A stretch of DNA of 64,000 bases from Parasphingorhabdus sp. (GTDB lineage: Bacteria; Pseudomonadota; Alphaproteobacteria; Sphingomonadales; Sphingomonadaceae), in contig JAUCYS010000001.1 of NCBI GenBank assembly GCA_030373505.1, positions 124,001 through 188,000 on the forward strand. Reading direction: 5' to 3'. The position numbers were made by a program, and so were the translations under genes. The first letter of the stretch is position 1; each line of letters begins with the position of its first letter. Shown here piece by piece: positions 34,827 to 44,281 of the stretch. Under the pieces are notes generated by a model that did not search any database, was not told where the DNA came from, and worked only from the letters and a program-made list of their open reading frames with translations.

Positions 34827-35285
34827 TCAGGCCCGCCGGCCCTGGAAAAAATCGAGCAGCATTTTCGCCGAACGCTCTCCCTCCATGCCCGCATAGATAT
34901 CCGGTCGATGATGGCAGGTCGGGGCATCGAAAAACCGGACGCCGCTCTCGATCGCACCGCCCTTGGGGTCGTCTGCACCATAATATAGCCTTGCGATTCG
35001 GGCGTGGGCGATGGCACCGGCGCACATCGTGCAGGGTTCCAGCGTCACCCAGAGATCGCAGTCCTCCAGCCGGTCATTGCCGAGAAACCGGCTGGCCTGC
35101 CGAATCGCGACGATCTCGGCATGGGCGGTGGGGTCGCGATCGATGCGCGTGCGATTATGGCCCCGGCCGATAATTTTGCCCTGCCGGACGACGACCGCCC
35201 CGACCGGCACTTCGCCGACCGCGATGGCCGCATCGGCCAGAGACAGCGCCTCGCCCATGAAAGAAGTATATTTTGCCGTCGCCAT
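34827..35285 (-). CDS. tadA: tRNA adenosine(34) deaminase
   Basis: 152 residues. The zinc site of cytidine-deaminase-fold enzymes is H55-A-E57 and P84-C85-x2-C88. GALVVRQGK-like N-terminus, NDRLEDCDLWVTLEPCTMC and the C-terminal RSAKMLLDFFQGRR fit TadA, which converts A34 to inosine in tRNA-Arg(ACG). Essential in most bacteria. It converges on the response regulator with 3 bases between stops. Confidence 0.93.
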   Translation of the reverse strand: MATAKYTSFMGEALSLADAAIAVGEVPVGAVVVRQGKIIGRGHNRTRIDRDPTAHAEIVAIRQASRFLGNDRLEDCDLWVTLEPCTMCAGAIAHARIARLYYGADDPKGGAIESGVRFFDAPTCHHRPDIYAGMEGERSAKMLLDFFQGRRA

Positions 35286-35437
35286 ATATATCGGTTAGCG
35301 CGGAAGCGACGGGAAGACCATAGGATAGGGCGATCGTGCAAAATGCCCCGATATGCTTGACGCATGGCCTGATTACGGTTAGGGGACCGCTCTTTCCCGC
35401 TGGGAATCATTCAACAACAAGAAATTGGACTTATACG

Positions 35438-35728
35438 ATGTCGCGGATTTGCGAACTGACAGGTAAGACTCGGCTGGTAGGCAATAATGTGTCGCACGCC
35501 AAAAACCGGACCAAGAAGACGTTTTTGCCCAACCTGCAAAATGTAACGCTTCTGTCCGATACGCTCGGCAAGGGCGTGAAGCTTCGCGTTTCGACGCACG
35601 GCCTGCGGTCGGTGGAACATGTTGGTGGCCTCGATAACTGGCTGCTGAAAACATCCGATGACAAGTTGAGCCTGCGCGTGAAGCGCCTCAAAAAGGAAAT
35701 CGCGAAAAAGCAGGTTGCCACCGCTTAA
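35438..35728 (+). CDS. rpmB: 50S ribosomal protein L28
   Basis: 96 residues from the ATG at 35438. [27 protein letters not shown]-type start, [12 protein letters not shown] and [22 protein letters not shown] are the L28 signature of alphaproteobacteria, longer than the 78-residue E. coli form. The open frame continues upstream to 35336 without a usable start. It is followed by a terminator that lies within the end of the convergent gene. Confidence 0.96.
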   Translation: MSRICELTGKTRLVGNNVSHAKNRTKKTFLPNLQNVTLLSDTLGKGVKLRVSTHGLRSVEHVGGLDNWLLKTSDDKLSLRVKRLKKEIAKKQVATA

Positions 35729-35732
35729 GCGA

Positions 35733-36818
35733 TCAATCCGATTCGAACGTTGAAAAGCCGGGGCTCGCTCCGGCTTTTTGCTTTTCGCCTTTGGTAGTGC
35801 CCTGTTTGGGTGCTTCCTTGTTCGGGAGCAGCCGGAATTTGAGCAGCAGCGTTTCCTGCAGCGTGCTGAAATTGTCGTCTGAAGCGATCCAGACAAGGGC
35901 TCCCTGCGCATCCCGGGTAACCGCCAGTGCTTCCATATTGTCGACCTTGATCGGTGATTTCAGCATCGCGATCGGGATGGATGTGGCGACATTCCCGGGC
36001 CTGAACTCAGCGATCTGCACAATCGACAGGATGGCGGACACGCCTTCGAAGGGCGTGAAGCGCCGGTGGAGCATAAGGGCGGAGCGGTCGTCGAGCAGGG
36101 CCGCATCGGTCAGGTTATAGCCTTCGGGCGGTCGATAGCCGAAAGCCGCAGCCTTGCTGGCCGGTTCGGAGGCATCGGCGTCGAACAGCAAGGCCTGATA
36201 GCCGCCCGCGGCATATTCTGCGGATTCCGAAAAGACCAGAAAGCGCCCGTCGGGCAACCGCAGCATCGCCTCCGCTCCGCCATTTTCCGGCCAATCTTGC
36301 ATTTCTGCCGGATAGTTCGCCGCTTCCTTGCGGGACAGCGACGATCCATAGCGCCAGATACTATGCTGATGCTCATAACCGACCCAGAACTGGCCGGTGC
36401 CGGGATCGTGGAGAAACGATTCAGCATCCCAGTTCTGCCGCGCAAATTCATTGGGCTTGGGCGGCCCGTCGGGAAGCGGCGCGATAAACGGGCGTATCGC
36501 TCGTAGCCGGGCTTCATCCAGCGTGAAGCCGACCAGCGTGCCATTGTCGCTGAGCATCAGGAACCGGTTGTCCGGCAAGGCCACCATCGAGGATATGCCA
36601 CCGACTTCGCCATTGTCGCTGGTGATTTTCCAGCCGCCAAGAAAGGCGAGGCGACCGACCCGGGTCCGGTCGGGGTTTCCGGCATCGAGGGCGACGGGCT
36701 CGATCGCTATATATTGGCTTTCATTCGGCACTGGCGCGGGGCCGCGCACATAGGTGACCGGGACCAGAAAGAAAAATAGCGACAGGCAGGCAAGAAAGCG
36801 CGTCATTGGCGCGCGCAT
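35733..36818 (-). CDS. Exported esterase-like activity of phytase (PF13449-type) protein
   Basis: 361 residues. A signal peptide ([20 protein letters not shown]) precedes a beta-propeller-like domain typical of the esterase-like activity of phytase family: [63 protein letters not shown] and [22 protein letters not shown]. Acts in the periplasm or outside. The reaction is uncertain. The start may be 36818 or 36806. The last codons overlap the rpmB terminator. Confidence 0.85.
   Translation of the reverse strand: MRAPMTRFLACLSLFFFLVPVTYVRGPAPVPNESQYIAIEPVALDAGNPDRTRVGRLAFLGGWKITSDNGEVGGISSMVALPDNRFLMLSDNGTLVGFTLDEARLRAIRPFIAPLPDGPPKPNEFARQNWDAESFLHDPGTGQFWVGYEHQHSIWRYGSSLSRKEAANYPAEMQDWPENGGAEAMLRLPDGRFLVFSESAEYAAGGYQALLFDADASEPASKAAAFGYRPPEGYNLTDAALLDDRSALMLHRRFTPFEGVSAILSIVQIAEFRPGNVATSIPIAMLKSPIKVDNMEALAVTRDAQGALVWIASDDNFSTLQETLLLKFRLLPNKEAPKQGTTKGEKQKAGASPGFSTFESD
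35753..35779 (+). terminator. rpmB terminator inside the convergent gene's 3' end
   Basis: AAAAGCCGG and CCGGCTTTTT form a perfect stem around GGCTCGCT, 25 bases past the rpmB stop. The A-run and T-run on both sides would allow termination in either direction. It lies within the final codons of the leftward phytase-like gene (stop at 35733), which therefore encodes its C-terminal residues with a terminator. Confidence 0.8.
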
Positions 36819-36908
36819 AGCGGATTCGCGGTTACAAACATATTCTATTCTGGACGCTCGTGCGCCTCCTGCGCTAGACGCCGGGCAACCATTCAGGAAA
36901 GCGCGAAC

Positions 36909-37619
36909 ATGAAAAAAATCTATCCGGACGCGGCCGCCGCTCTCGAAGGCCTTTTATTCGATGACATGCATCTTTGCGTAGGGGGTTTCGGCCTCTGCGG
37001 CATCCCGGAAAGGCTGATCGACGCGATACAGGCCGATGGCGTCAAGGGCCTGACCATTGCCTCGAACAATGCCGGTATCGACAATCAGGGGCTCGGCAAA
37101 CTGCTCCGCTCGCGGCAGGTGAAGAAGATGATTTCCTCCTATGTCGGCGAGAATAAGGAATTCGAGCGGCAGTTTCTGTCCGGCGAACTGGAAGTGGAAT
37201 TCTGTCCGCAGGGAACGCTGGCCGAACGCTGTCGATCCGGCGGAGCGGGCATTCCCGGCTTCTATACCAGGACCGGCGTCGGCACGCAGGTCGCAGAGGG
37301 CAAGGAGCACAAGGATTTTGATGGCGAAACCTATATTCTCGAGCGCGGCATTTTTGCCGACCTGTGCCTGATCAAGGGATGGAAAGCGGACAAGGCGGGC
37401 AATCTGATGTTCCGCAAGACCGCTCGCAATTTCAACGCGCCGATGGCAACTGCCGGGAAAATCTGCGTCGCCGAGGTGGAAGAAATTGTCGAGGTCGGCG
37501 AACTGGATCCGGATTGCATCCATGTGCCCGGCATCTATGTCAAACGCCTGATCAACGGTTCGCCCTATGACAAGCAGATCGAATTTCGAATGACGCGCGA
37601 GCGGGAGAATGTAGCATGA
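36909..37619 (+). CDS. scoA: Succinyl-CoA:3-ketoacid CoA-transferase subunit A
   Basis: 236 residues. [37 protein letters not shown] and [19 protein letters not shown] are the type I CoA-transferase alpha signature. With subunit B it moves CoA from succinyl-CoA to acetoacetate, letting the cell use ketone bodies or PHB. GGAAAGCGCGAAC precedes the ATG. The stop overlaps the start of scoB (ATGA). Confidence 0.95.
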   Translation: MKKIYPDAAAALEGLLFDDMHLCVGGFGLCGIPERLIDAIQADGVKGLTIASNNAGIDNQGLGKLLRSRQVKKMISSYVGENKEFERQFLSGELEVEFCPQGTLAERCRSGGAGIPGFYTRTGVGTQVAEGKEHKDFDGETYILERGIFADLCLIKGWKADKAGNLMFRKTARNFNAPMATAGKICVAEVEEIVEVGELDPDCIHVPGIYVKRLINGSPYDKQIEFRMTRERENVA

Positions 37620-38257
37620 GCTGGACTCGCGATGAAATGGCCGCCCGGGCGGCGAAGGAACTTCAAGATGGCTATTATGTGAATCTTGGCATCGGTATTC
37701 CGACGCTGGTTGCCAATCATATTCCGGACCGTGTCGAGGTCACGCTGCAGAGCGAGAACGGGATGCTCGGTATCGGGCCTTTTCCTTACGAGGACGAGAT
37801 TGATGCGGACCTGATCAACGCCGGCAAGCAGACGATCAGCGAACTGCCATCGTCCAGCTATTTCGGTTCGGCCGACAGCTTTGCGATGATCCGCGGCGGA
37901 CATATCGACCTGACCGTGCTGGGCGCGATGGAAGTTGCGGAAAATGGTGATATCGCTAACTGGATGATCCCTGGCAAGATGATCAAGGGCATGGGCGGCG
38001 CGATGGACCTGGTCGCCGGCGTGAAGAAGATCATCGTCGTGATGGATCATTGCGCCAAGGACGGCAGTCCCAAATTCATCCCGGCCTGCACCCTGCCGCT
38101 GACCGGGACCGATGTCGTCGACATGATCATCACCGATCTGTGCGTGTTCCAGCGCGCCGACCATGACAGTCCCTTCCGGCTGACCGAACTGGCACCAGGG
38201 GTCAGCGCCGAGGATGTCGCCGCCAAAACCACCGCTGCCTATGATCTAGATTTATAA
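37616..38257 (+). CDS. scoB: Succinyl-CoA:3-ketoacid CoA-transferase subunit B
   Basis: 213 residues. [18 protein letters not shown] and [14 protein letters not shown] contain the catalytic glutamate (SENG), and the [14 protein letters not shown] segment is typical. It is the partner of scoA and coupled to it by a 4-base overlap. It is followed 8 bases on by a serine hydrolase gene. Confidence 0.95.
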   Translation: MSWTRDEMAARAAKELQDGYYVNLGIGIPTLVANHIPDRVEVTLQSENGMLGIGPFPYEDEIDADLINAGKQTISELPSSSYFGSADSFAMIRGGHIDLTVLGAMEVAENGDIANWMIPGKMIKGMGGAMDLVAGVKKIIVVMDHCAKDGSPKFIPACTLPLTGTDVVDMIITDLCVFQRADHDSPFRLTELAPGVSAEDVAAKTTAAYDLDL

Positions 38258-38265
38258 GATCCGGC

Positions 38266-39534
38266 ATGAACAGATATCTGGCGCTGCTGTTCGGGCTTGC
38301 AGGCCTGCTACTGGTCGGCTGGTACGGCTATCGCGCGCTGGGTGAACAGCAAAGCGGTTTCCCCCTGCCGGCGATTGCCGCAAGGGAGGCCCCCAAGCGT
38401 CTGCCCACCGAGCCACGGGACTGGCAGGGAAAGATTGATTATCTCAATCTTGACCAGCAGTTCGCCGCGCTGGCAGCCCGTCCGGAAATGGCCGGGCTGG
38501 CTGTCGCGATTGTCGAGGATGGGGAACTGCGCTTTGTTTCCACTTATGGCGTGACGGACAAGCAGAGCGGCGAGCCGGTGACGCCGCAGACGGTGTTTCG
38601 CTGGGCATCGGTCTCAAAGGGTGTGGCGGGTTCGCTCGCGGCGCAGCTGGCGGCTAAGGGCAAGCTGAATCTCGATGCGCCTTTGAGCAAATGGCACACA
38701 TCCCTGCGCCTGCCGGGAGGCGGGGAATCGCAGATCACCCTGGCGCAGCTTCTGTCCCACCGGACCGGGCTCACCAAAAATGCCTATGACAGCAGGCTGG
38801 AAGACGGCGAAGAGCCGGGGCTCCTCCGCCTGCAGCTTGGCACCGCGCCGTTGCAGTGCCTCCCCGGCACCTGCCACAGTTATCAGAATATCGCCTTTGA
38901 CGCGGCCAGCGAAATCCTGGGGCAGGCAGCGGGGACATTATATTCGGACGCGGTGCAAAAGCGCCTATTCAAGCCGCTGGGTATGAAGAGCGCGCAATTT
39001 GGCATGGCCGGCCTGACCGGCGCGAAAAGCTGGGCGCGGCCACATCACGGGAATCAGGTGCGTCCGCTGTCCGAATCCTACTGGCGGGTGCCGGCGGCGG
39101 CGGGCGTCAGCAGTGACATTGTCGACATGGCCCGCTGGATGCAGGCGCAAATGGGCGAAAACAAGGATGTGCTGTCGGCCCGCGCGCTGGCCCTGGCGCA
39201 CGCGCCGCTGGTCAGCACCAGACATGTGTATAGCGGTGAACTGGCCCGCGCCCTCGGCGACGCCTCTTATGGCCTGGGCTGGCGGAGCTTCACTTACGCC
39301 GGTCGGCTGCTGATCGGCCACAGCGGCGCGGTCGACGGCTATCGCTCGACGATGATATTTGATCCGGCGACCCGCACAGGCGTGGCTGCGCTATGGAATG
39401 ATGGCTGGGGCCGGCCCTTCCGTCTGCCTTTTGCGGTGTTCGACAGCTATTATGGCGAGACCGGGCATGACTGGCTCGACCTGTCGGACTTGCCAGAGGT
39501 GAAACGTCCGGCGGTGACATCCGCGCCGAACTGA
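38266..39534 (+). CDS. Serine beta-lactamase-like hydrolase (class C/esterase family)
   Basis: 422 residues. An N-terminal membrane or signal segment (ALLFGLAGLLLVGWYGY) precedes a penicillin-binding-protein fold: SxxK at S115-K118 (WASVSKG), YxN at Y206-N208 (SYQN) and a later HSGAVDGY as KTG-like box. Members are often esterases or D-amino-acid peptidases, and few are real resistance enzymes. It may be cotranscribed with scoAB (8-base gap). Confidence 0.88.
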   Translation: MNRYLALLFGLAGLLLVGWYGYRALGEQQSGFPLPAIAAREAPKRLPTEPRDWQGKIDYLNLDQQFAALAARPEMAGLAVAIVEDGELRFVSTYGVTDKQSGEPVTPQTVFRWASVSKGVAGSLAAQLAAKGKLNLDAPLSKWHTSLRLPGGGESQITLAQLLSHRTGLTKNAYDSRLEDGEEPGLLRLQLGTAPLQCLPGTCHSYQNIAFDAASEILGQAAGTLYSDAVQKRLFKPLGMKSAQFGMAGLTGAKSWARPHHGNQVRPLSESYWRVPAAAGVSSDIVDMARWMQAQMGENKDVLSARALALAHAPLVSTRHVYSGELARALGDASYGLGWRSFTYAGRLLIGHSGAVDGYRSTMIFDPATRTGVAALWNDGWGRPFRLPFAVFDSYYGETGHDWLDLSDLPEVKRPAVTSAPN

Positions 39535-39567
39535 GACAGCTGTTCGTGCCCTGCTGAGCGGCGAGAA

Positions 39568-40032
39568 CTAGGCGCGACGCAGCGCCGCCTGTTCAAACAG
39601 GGACCGGTCACCCATTTCCCAGGTCACATTGAGCTGCGTGGCATGAATCAGCCAGCCGTCCGCGTCCCGTCGCAAATGATGGACATAATAGCCGCCGATA
39701 CTGTGCATTTCCCTGAGATCGCCTGTGACCAGATGGTGATGCGCGGCCATGTAGCAGGTGCAGGTGGCCTCGGCGCCGTCCACCTCGATCACGAAATTGG
39801 TCAGCACATGCTGTGTAGCGTCGAACGGGTCCAGCGTGGCGCGGACACCGGCGACCCAGTCGTCGGCGTTCATTCCGGTTGCCGGTTCGCCGGACCAGCT
39901 GGAAAAATCGATGGTAATCTGGTCCGCGAAAATCGAGCGGTACAATGGCCAGTCGCGCCGGTCGATACCGGTGGCATAGCGCAGCACATGGTCGGTGATG
40001 CTGGCGCGGTCGAGCAGATCGTCGCGGGTCAT
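39568..40032 (-). CDS. SnoaL-like (NTF2-fold) small protein
   Basis: 154 residues from the ATG at 40032, preceded by AAAGGAAATG. ITDHVLRYATGIDRRDWPLYRSIF, TQHVLTNFVIEVDGAEATCTC and DADGWLIHATQLNVTW are typical of the SnoaL_4 or dehydratase-like NTF2 group common near aromatic or steroid catabolic genes. It follows the TIM-barrel gene by one base on the same strand. No catalytic residues can be assigned. Confidence 0.83.
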   Translation of the reverse strand: MTRDDLLDRASITDHVLRYATGIDRRDWPLYRSIFADQITIDFSSWSGEPATGMNADDWVAGVRATLDPFDATQHVLTNFVIEVDGAEATCTCYMAAHHHLVTGDLREMHSIGGYYVHHLRRDADGWLIHATQLNVTWEMGDRSLFEQAALRRA

Positions 40033-40033
40033 G

Positions 40034-40840
40034 TCATTTCCTTTCGGCAAACAGGGCGCGGCTGGCCGCGATGGCGCGTTCCGCCCAGGCAGTGGCCTCG
40101 GCATCGGGGGTGAGCGTCTGGCGCGGTACTTCAATATCGATATCGACATGCGGCCCGAGCAAGGCCACCAAGTCGCGCAGGGGAAAGACACCCTCGCCGG
40201 GGATCATCCGGTTCATCGCCTCTGCTATATAGTCCTCCGCGATGTGCAGGTCCGGGCCATCACAGAGCTGGGCATAGGTGATGATCGCCGGGTCGACCTC
40301 CTGCACCTCGGCCAGGCTTCCCCCGGTGCGGATCAGGTGCAGCGCGTCGATGGCTATCCCCAGATTGGGCTGGCCCACCCGCCTGTGCAGCGCGGCCGCG
40401 CTCGCCAGACTGTTGCAGCCGCCGGCAAAGCCGGTGAATTCGAGGCCAACCGCAAGCCCGTTGCCGCGCGCGATGGTGCAGAGCTTGGACAGCTGGTCGC
40501 CGGCCCTTTGTCCGTCGGTTTCATGAATATGGGTGACCAGTCGTTTCGCGCCCAGCTCAGCGGCAAGCGCGATGGCGGGAAGATATGCGGCCACGTCCTG
40601 TCCCGGCATCACTGGAAAATATTCGGCGTTGATGATCCGCAGATCATGGTCGCGGAGCAGCCGCCGGAAGGAAGACGCCGTCGCCGGATCGACCACCGGG
40701 AACATGTCCCGGCCTTTCGCGTCGAGCGGTGTCGCCGTGAAAAGGCAGACTCCGTCCAGACCGGCCCCGGCGGCAAATCGCACAAGCCCTTCCGGCCCGT
40801 CTTTCATCATCGTGATCTGGTGCAATGCCAGCTTGTGCAT
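40034..40840 (-). CDS. Sugar phosphate isomerase/epimerase-like TIM-barrel protein
   Basis: 268 residues of the AP endonuclease 2/xylose isomerase-like fold: ALHQITMMK, RLVTHIHETD, VGLEFTGFAGGCNSLASAAAL, GIAIDALHLIRTGG and VDIDIEVPRQTL carry the usual metal-binding His, Glu and Asp residues. Members isomerise sugars, dehydrate shikimates or act on inosose. Here it pairs with a SnoaL-like gene. The substrate is unknown. Confidence 0.85.
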   Translation of the reverse strand: MHKLALHQITMMKDGPEGLVRFAAGAGLDGVCLFTATPLDAKGRDMFPVVDPATASSFRRLLRDHDLRIINAEYFPVMPGQDVAAYLPAIALAAELGAKRLVTHIHETDGQRAGDQLSKLCTIARGNGLAVGLEFTGFAGGCNSLASAAALHRRVGQPNLGIAIDALHLIRTGGSLAEVQEVDPAIITYAQLCDGPDLHIAEDYIAEAMNRMIPGEGVFPLRDLVALLGPHVDIDIEVPRQTLTPDAEATAWAERAIAASRALFAERK

Positions 40841-40987
40841 GGGCCAATCCTAGAGCAGCATGCGCCCGTGATGCCATCGGTTTCAGGGCACCGCGGCTAG
40901 TCAATCTGCTAGGCTGTATCCTATCGCAGCCTCTCTATGTATCTTGTGGAAAAAGCCGATCAAGAATCGCGCACAGAGGATATTTGC

Positions 40988-42574
40988 ATGACCGAAGACG
41001 ATATTATTTCCATTGGTGACGTAGTGCGCTTCCAGGCACAGGAACAGCCGGATGCGGTGGTCTTCACCTTCGAAGGCGACGAGATGACCTATGCCGCGCT
41101 CGACGCCGGCAGCAACCGGGCAGCGCAGGCGCTGGCGTCCAAGGGCGTCGGCAAGGGTGACCGGATCGCCTATATGGGCAAGAACAGCCATCTCTATTTT
41201 GAAATATTGGTCGGAGCGGCCAAGCTGGGCGCAGTGATGGTGCCGGTCAACTGGCGGCTGGCCCCGCCGGAGGTCACCTATATCCTGAACGACTGCCAGG
41301 CGAAGCTGCTGTTCATCGGGCCCGGCTTTGATGAACTGGCCAGCAATATCCGGGATGATCTGGACCATGTCGAGCTGATTCTGGGCAGCGAGAAAGCGGA
41401 AGGGGATTTTTCCGGCTATCCCGCCTGGCGCGACGGTTTTGATCCGGTTGATCCGATGATTCCCTGCGCCGAGGATGATGATGCGCTGCAGCTCTATACA
41501 TCGGGCACGACCGGCCATCCCAAGGGCGCGATCATGACCAATGGCTCGATCTTTTCCTCGCGCAGCGCCGGGGTCAGCGAAGAGGATCTGATGGACTGGC
41601 AGAAGCCGGTCCCCGGAGAGATCACCCTGCTCGCCATGCCCTGTTTCCATATCAGCGGTACCGGCACCGGACTGGCGGTGATGTTCACCGGCGGCAGCGC
41701 CATCGTGCTGCCCGAATATGATCCGACCCAGGCGCTCGACCTGATCGCGCAATATAATATTTCGAAAATCTTCATGGTGCCGGCGGCGATCCAGATCCTG
41801 CTCAACCATCCGCGGGCCAAGGATGTCGATTTTTCCAATCTCAAATATATCACTTATGGCGCCTCGCCGATTCCGCTCGAGCTGATGAAACAGGCGATGG
41901 ATGTGCTCGGCTGCGGCTTTGTCCAGATGTACGGCATGACCGAGACCTCGGGCACGATCACCACGCTCAATCCCGAAGACCATGATGTGAACGGCAACGA
42001 GAAAATGCGTTCGGTCGGCACGCCGCTGCCCGGGGTCGAGATCAAGATCATCGATCCGGAGACGGGCGAGACGCTGCCGCCCTATACGATCGGGGAAATC
42101 GCCACCCGCTCGGCGAAGAATATGAAGGGCTACTGGAACCGGCCCGAGGCGACGGCGGAAACGATCGATGCCGATGGCTGGCTCAGGACCGGCGACGCCG
42201 GCTCGCTCGACGAGGACGGATATCTCTATATCCAGGACCGATTGAAGGACATGATCATTTCCGGCGGCGAGAATGTCTATCCGGCGGAAGTCGAAAATGC
42301 CCTTTATGCCAATCCGAAGGTTGCCGATGTTGCGGTGATCGGCGTGCCCGATGAAAAATGGGGCGAGGCGGTGAAAGCCTGCGTGGTGGTCAAGGCCGGA
42401 CAGGAGCTGACCGAGGCCGAGCTGATCGCCGACGCCCGTACCCGGATCGCCGGTTACAAATGCCCCAAGTCGATCGACTTCATCGAGGCCCTGCCGCGCA
42501 ATCCATCGGGCAAGATCTTGCGCAAGGACCTGCGCGCGCCTTATTGGGAAGGCAAGGACCGGGCGGTCAATTGA
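40988..42574 (+). CDS. AMP-dependent acyl-CoA synthetase (fatty-acid/aryl-CoA ligase)
   Basis: 528 residues from the ATG at 40988, preceded by GAGGATAT. LYTSGTTGHPKGAI (A3 loop), YGMTETSGTITTL, DRLKDMIISGGENVYP (A8) and the acetylation-sensitive PSGKILRK lysine are all present. It activates a carboxylic acid to its CoA ester. It would feed the enoyl-CoA hydratase downstream and the acyl-CoA dehydrogenases further right. A repeat separates it from the next gene. Confidence 0.94.
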   Translation: MTEDDIISIGDVVRFQAQEQPDAVVFTFEGDEMTYAALDAGSNRAAQALASKGVGKGDRIAYMGKNSHLYFEILVGAAKLGAVMVPVNWRLAPPEVTYILNDCQAKLLFIGPGFDELASNIRDDLDHVELILGSEKAEGDFSGYPAWRDGFDPVDPMIPCAEDDDALQLYTSGTTGHPKGAIMTNGSIFSSRSAGVSEEDLMDWQKPVPGEITLLAMPCFHISGTGTGLAVMFTGGSAIVLPEYDPTQALDLIAQYNISKIFMVPAAIQILLNHPRAKDVDFSNLKYITYGASPIPLELMKQAMDVLGCGFVQMYGMTETSGTITTLNPEDHDVNGNEKMRSVGTPLPGVEIKIIDPETGETLPPYTIGEIATRSAKNMKGYWNRPEATAETIDADGWLRTGDAGSLDEDGYLYIQDRLKDMIISGGENVYPAEVENALYANPKVADVAVIGVPDEKWGEAVKACVVVKAGQELTEAELIADARTRIAGYKCPKSIDFIEALPRNPSGKILRKDLRAPYWEGKDRAVN

Positions 42575-42603
42575 TCACGCGGGAGAGGGAATTACAGATA
42601 ATA

Positions 42604-42672
42604 CCGTTCGCCCTGAACCTGTCGAAGGGCGCTTGGCGTCGAGAGGTGCTTCGACAAGCTCAGCACGAACGG
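42604..42672. repeat. Interspersed inverted repeat (GTTCG...GTCGAAG type)
   Basis: Left arm CCGTTCGCCCTGAACCTGTC and right arm GACAAGCTCAGCACGAACGG pair with few mismatches around an 18-base middle, giving a stem-loop of about 70 bases. GTTCG(C/T)(C/G)CTGA(G/A)C(T/C)TGTCGAAG is a well-known repeat in sphingomonad genomes. It lies in the 121-base gap between the ligase and the hydratase genes. Confidence 0.8.
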
Positions 42673-42695
42673 AATGTGAAAAAGGGTGAGCGAAC

Positions 42696-43439
42696 ATGAC
42701 AGAACTGGTGCTGCGCGAAGACCGGGACGGCTGGACCCTGCTGACGCTCAATCGGCCGGACAAGCTGAACGCCCTGACCGTGGCGATGTTCCGGGAATTG
42801 CGCGGTCATATTGCCGATCTGCGCAAGGATGACAGCATCGGCTGCGTCGTGCTGCGCGGAGCGGGCAAATGCTTTTCGGCGGGTCATGATCTCGGTGATA
42901 TTGCCGAAGGCGAGGCGGTGCCGTCGCGTGGCTGGCATTCGGAGACGCTGCGGATGCTGGAAAAACTGCCCAAACCGGTGATCGCGGCGGTGCATGGCCA
43001 TTGCTATACCGGCGCGCTGGAAGTGGCGCTGGCGGCGGATTTCATTCTGGCGGCGGACAGCGCGCGCTTTGGCGATACCCATGCCAAATGGGCGCTGACC
43101 CCGGTCTGGGGCATGAGCCAGCGGCTGCCGCGCCGGGTCGGCATCGCCAGCGCCAAGCGGCTGATGTTTACCGCCGACATGATCGATGCCGGGGAAGCAG
43201 TGCGGATCGGTCTGGCGGAATATTCCGTGCCTCTGCAGCAATTTGACGCCGAGATTGCAGCGCTTGCGCAGAAGATCGTCGCCAATTCCGGTTTTTCCCA
43301 TGCCGCGAACAAGCGCCTGCTGGAAGCGACCGATGGTGGCCCGCTCGACGCGGGGCTGCAATGGGAAGTGATGGAGTCAGAAGGCCACGGGCCCGATATG
43401 CAGGAGCGGATTGCGGCTTTTTTGGGCAAAAGCAAGTGA
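42696..43439 (+). CDS. Enoyl-CoA hydratase/isomerase family protein
   Basis: 247 residues. NALTVAMFRELRGHIADL, GAGKCFSAGHDLGDIAE (oxyanion hole), HGHCYTGALEVALAADFILAA and GDTHAKWALTPVWGMSQRL are the crotonase signature. It hydrates or isomerises an enoyl-CoA. AAAGGGTGAGCG precedes the ATG. It continues the pathway begun by the CoA ligase upstream. Confidence 0.92.
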   Translation: MTELVLREDRDGWTLLTLNRPDKLNALTVAMFRELRGHIADLRKDDSIGCVVLRGAGKCFSAGHDLGDIAEGEAVPSRGWHSETLRMLEKLPKPVIAAVHGHCYTGALEVALAADFILAADSARFGDTHAKWALTPVWGMSQRLPRRVGIASAKRLMFTADMIDAGEAVRIGLAEYSVPLQQFDAEIAALAQKIVANSGFSHAANKRLLEATDGGPLDAGLQWEVMESEGHGPDMQERIAAFLGKSK

Positions 43440-43582
43440 TGATAAGGTGAACCGGTTGTCTTCGGTGGCTGTCGCCTCCCTAGAGCGGACTACAACTTTG
43501 GTCTTGCCGGATGGCAACTACTGGGTGGTAGCAGACGCGAGGCTGGTGCTCATAGAGCCGAAATGCCCGCACTCGTCACGAG

Positions 43583-43903
43583 CTATCGACTGCGTGAGGG
43601 AAAAATACCCAGCGTGACAATGCACGTGGTGATGTTTTTTCCGCTGTCATCAGTTTTGCTTATCAAGGGCAATCTGAATGTCCTTAGGCCATCACCACCA
43701 TAACTAGTGCCGAGAAGCGCAAAGAGCCCGGAATTCTCATTTATTTTCAGCTCCCGTCCGTCCGTGGGTAATGTATTTCTCGGGCAGAAGTTGTTGGCGA
43801 ACTCGATGATCTCACCGAGATGTGCCTCGTGAGCATGCGCAGGAGCAGCGAGAATTGTTGCTGCGAGCGCGGCCGTAGTAGCGATTGTTCCGATTGTTTT
43901 CAT
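43583..43903 (-). CDS. Small exported phage-tail-collar-domain protein
   Basis: 106 residues from the ATG at 43903. A signal peptide (IATTAALAATILAAPAHA) precedes a collar fold: HLGEIIEFANNFCPRNTLP, SGLFALLGTSYGGDGLRTFRLP and the end CIVTLGIFPSR. The core resembles phage tail collar (MDP-like) proteins, of which a compact secreted form exists. Two cysteines are present. The surrounding DNA looks AT-richer than its neighbours, suggesting transfer. Function unknown. Confidence 0.7.
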   Translation of the reverse strand: MKTIGTIATTAALAATILAAPAHAHEAHLGEIIEFANNFCPRNTLPTDGRELKINENSGLFALLGTSYGGDGLRTFRLPLISKTDDSGKNITTCIVTLGIFPSRSR

Positions 43904-44281
43904 GGTCCAACTCCGCGCCTTCATTCTATTCCTGAGAAAAGCTAAGCATAACTCCAACTTATAGTCAAATTGAGGGTAAACACCGATCAGCATCATGATG
44001 TTGACCCAGCCGTGTTGAGTGTATCAATTCATCCGATCTGACGCACTTAGAGGGAGTGTGGCTGCAGCGGGTTCCGTGAAATATTTTGCCCTTGGCGCAG
44101 ATCAGCGCGCTGGCGAGGCATCCGCGATGTTTAGGAGAGCAATCTAACGTCCGAAACTGGGGCGATAGCGGAACGGCAGCTTCTGCATCTGCAATGTCCG
44201 CTATCACGCCCGCAGGGCTTATCAGGAGCCACGCAAGAGGCAAGTCAAGCTCCCCCCCGGGGGAGAAGGGGAAGCTTTGAT
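43904..44281. other. Gene-poor interval
   Basis: No convincing gene is visible in these 378 bases; short open frames on both strands lack homology and codon bias. The right end (44248-44276) is a GC-rich near-palindrome (CTCCCCCCCGGGGGAG), close to the stop of the SDR gene at 44282 and possibly its terminator. Base composition is lower in GC than the flanks. Confidence 0.5.

Noticed and set aside
38266-39534. Antibiotic resistance beta-lactamase
   Set aside because: The SxxK and YxN motifs are shared with many esterases and peptidases; no resistance context or regulator is present.
43411-43617. 68-codon rightward frame after the hydratase gene
   Set aside because: No recognisable domain and no ribosome site; probably chance in a gene-poor stretch.
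43965-44243. 92-codon leftward frame in the AT-richer gap
   Set aside because: No similarity, no signal and no codon bias; treated as non-coding.
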